Positions 63,891-64,000 of a stretch of DNA of 64,000 nt are shown in pieces. The translations under genes were made by a program, and so were the position numbers. Within the stretch, counting starts at the first letter, position 1, and each line of letters starts with the position of its first letter. The DNA comes from Crossiella sp. S99.2 (lineage in GTDB: Bacteria; Actinomycetota; Actinomycetes; Mycobacteriales; Pseudonocardiaceae): contig NZ_JALMDK010000005.1 in assembly GCF_023094165.1 (NCBI RefSeq), positions 62,001 to 126,000 of the forward strand, given 5' to 3'. A model generated the notes under the pieces. It ran no database searches. It was given only the letters and a program-made list of their open reading frames with translations, and had not been told where the DNA came from.

Positions 63891-64000
63891 ATGACACGGG
63901 ACCGCACACTCCGCGCCACGCACGTTGTCTGGGACTGGAACGGCACCCTGCTGGATGACAACCAGGCGGTGCTCGACTCGGTGAACCAGGTCTGCGCCGG
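63891..64000 (+). CDS. HAD-superfamily phosphatase, cut by the window edge
   Basis: The first 36 residues of a gene running off the right end. VVWDWNGTLLDD is the HAD catalytic motif I (DxNGT/DxDGT). GTG at 63888 or ATG at 63891. The rest, and so the exact subfamily, is not visible. Confidence 0.8.
   Translation, partial: MTRDRTLRATHVVWDWNGTLLDDNQAVLDSVNQVCA

Overview
The window is high-GC actinobacterial DNA, most likely a Pseudonocardiales-type filamentous actinomycete. The evidence is strong GC bias in third codon positions, frequent GTG starts, a WhiB protein, a mycothiol-type maleylpyruvate isomerase, mycobacterial-type LexA boxes and gene order shared with Mycobacterium tuberculosis. 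No rRNA or ordinary tRNA gene was seen.

Region 1 (1-15.6 kb) starts with an NfeD-flotillin pair. It continues with a block matching M. tuberculosis Rv2169-Rv2176: a PASTA kinase at the pknL position, an Rv2175c-type DNA-binding protein, the MptA mannosyltransferase, an IdsA2-type prenyl synthase, a MetF-like reductase, an LppM-like lipoprotein and a GNAT. A small membrane protein, RidA and an AraC regulator have been inserted into this block. A perfect LexA box lies ahead of a HEPN-domain/maleylpyruvate-isomerase-fold gene pair.

Region 2 (15.6-27 kb) is accessory chromosome. It holds a TipA-like MerR regulator, a Ro60-like TROVE protein with a tRNA-mimicking Y RNA gene directly upstream, a TetR/FAD-monooxygenase pair, an orphan response regulator with an N-terminal cysteine-rich module, a GntR/ACC-deaminase operon and a TetR/serine-hydrolase divergent pair.

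Region 3 (27,721-37,487) is a 9.76-kb integrative element of lower GC. It is inserted into a secreted endonuclease/exonuclease/phosphatase gene, whose two halves flank it and rejoin in frame. It carries a large serine integrase, a small Xis, a WhiB protein, a membrane protein, an FtsK/TraB translocase, an orphan Imm1 immunity protein, five consecutive small cysteine-knuckle proteins (at least three clearly paralogous) and a zinc-ribbon/HTH/TPR regulator. No replication initiator was recognised.

Region 4 (37.7-64 kb) holds an Lhr helicase, a methyltransferase and divergent HTH-cupin regulator, a membrane-anchored Hsp70-like protein with a long low-complexity linker, two secreted subtilases, a SigD/ShbA-type sigma factor, acyl-CoA dehydrogenase with MFS, and the DUF3046...recA-recX region with a LexA box and two DnaA-box-like sites ahead of recA. 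YjbR, TetR, APH, PPOX, amidohydrolase and a truncated HAD gene complete the window.
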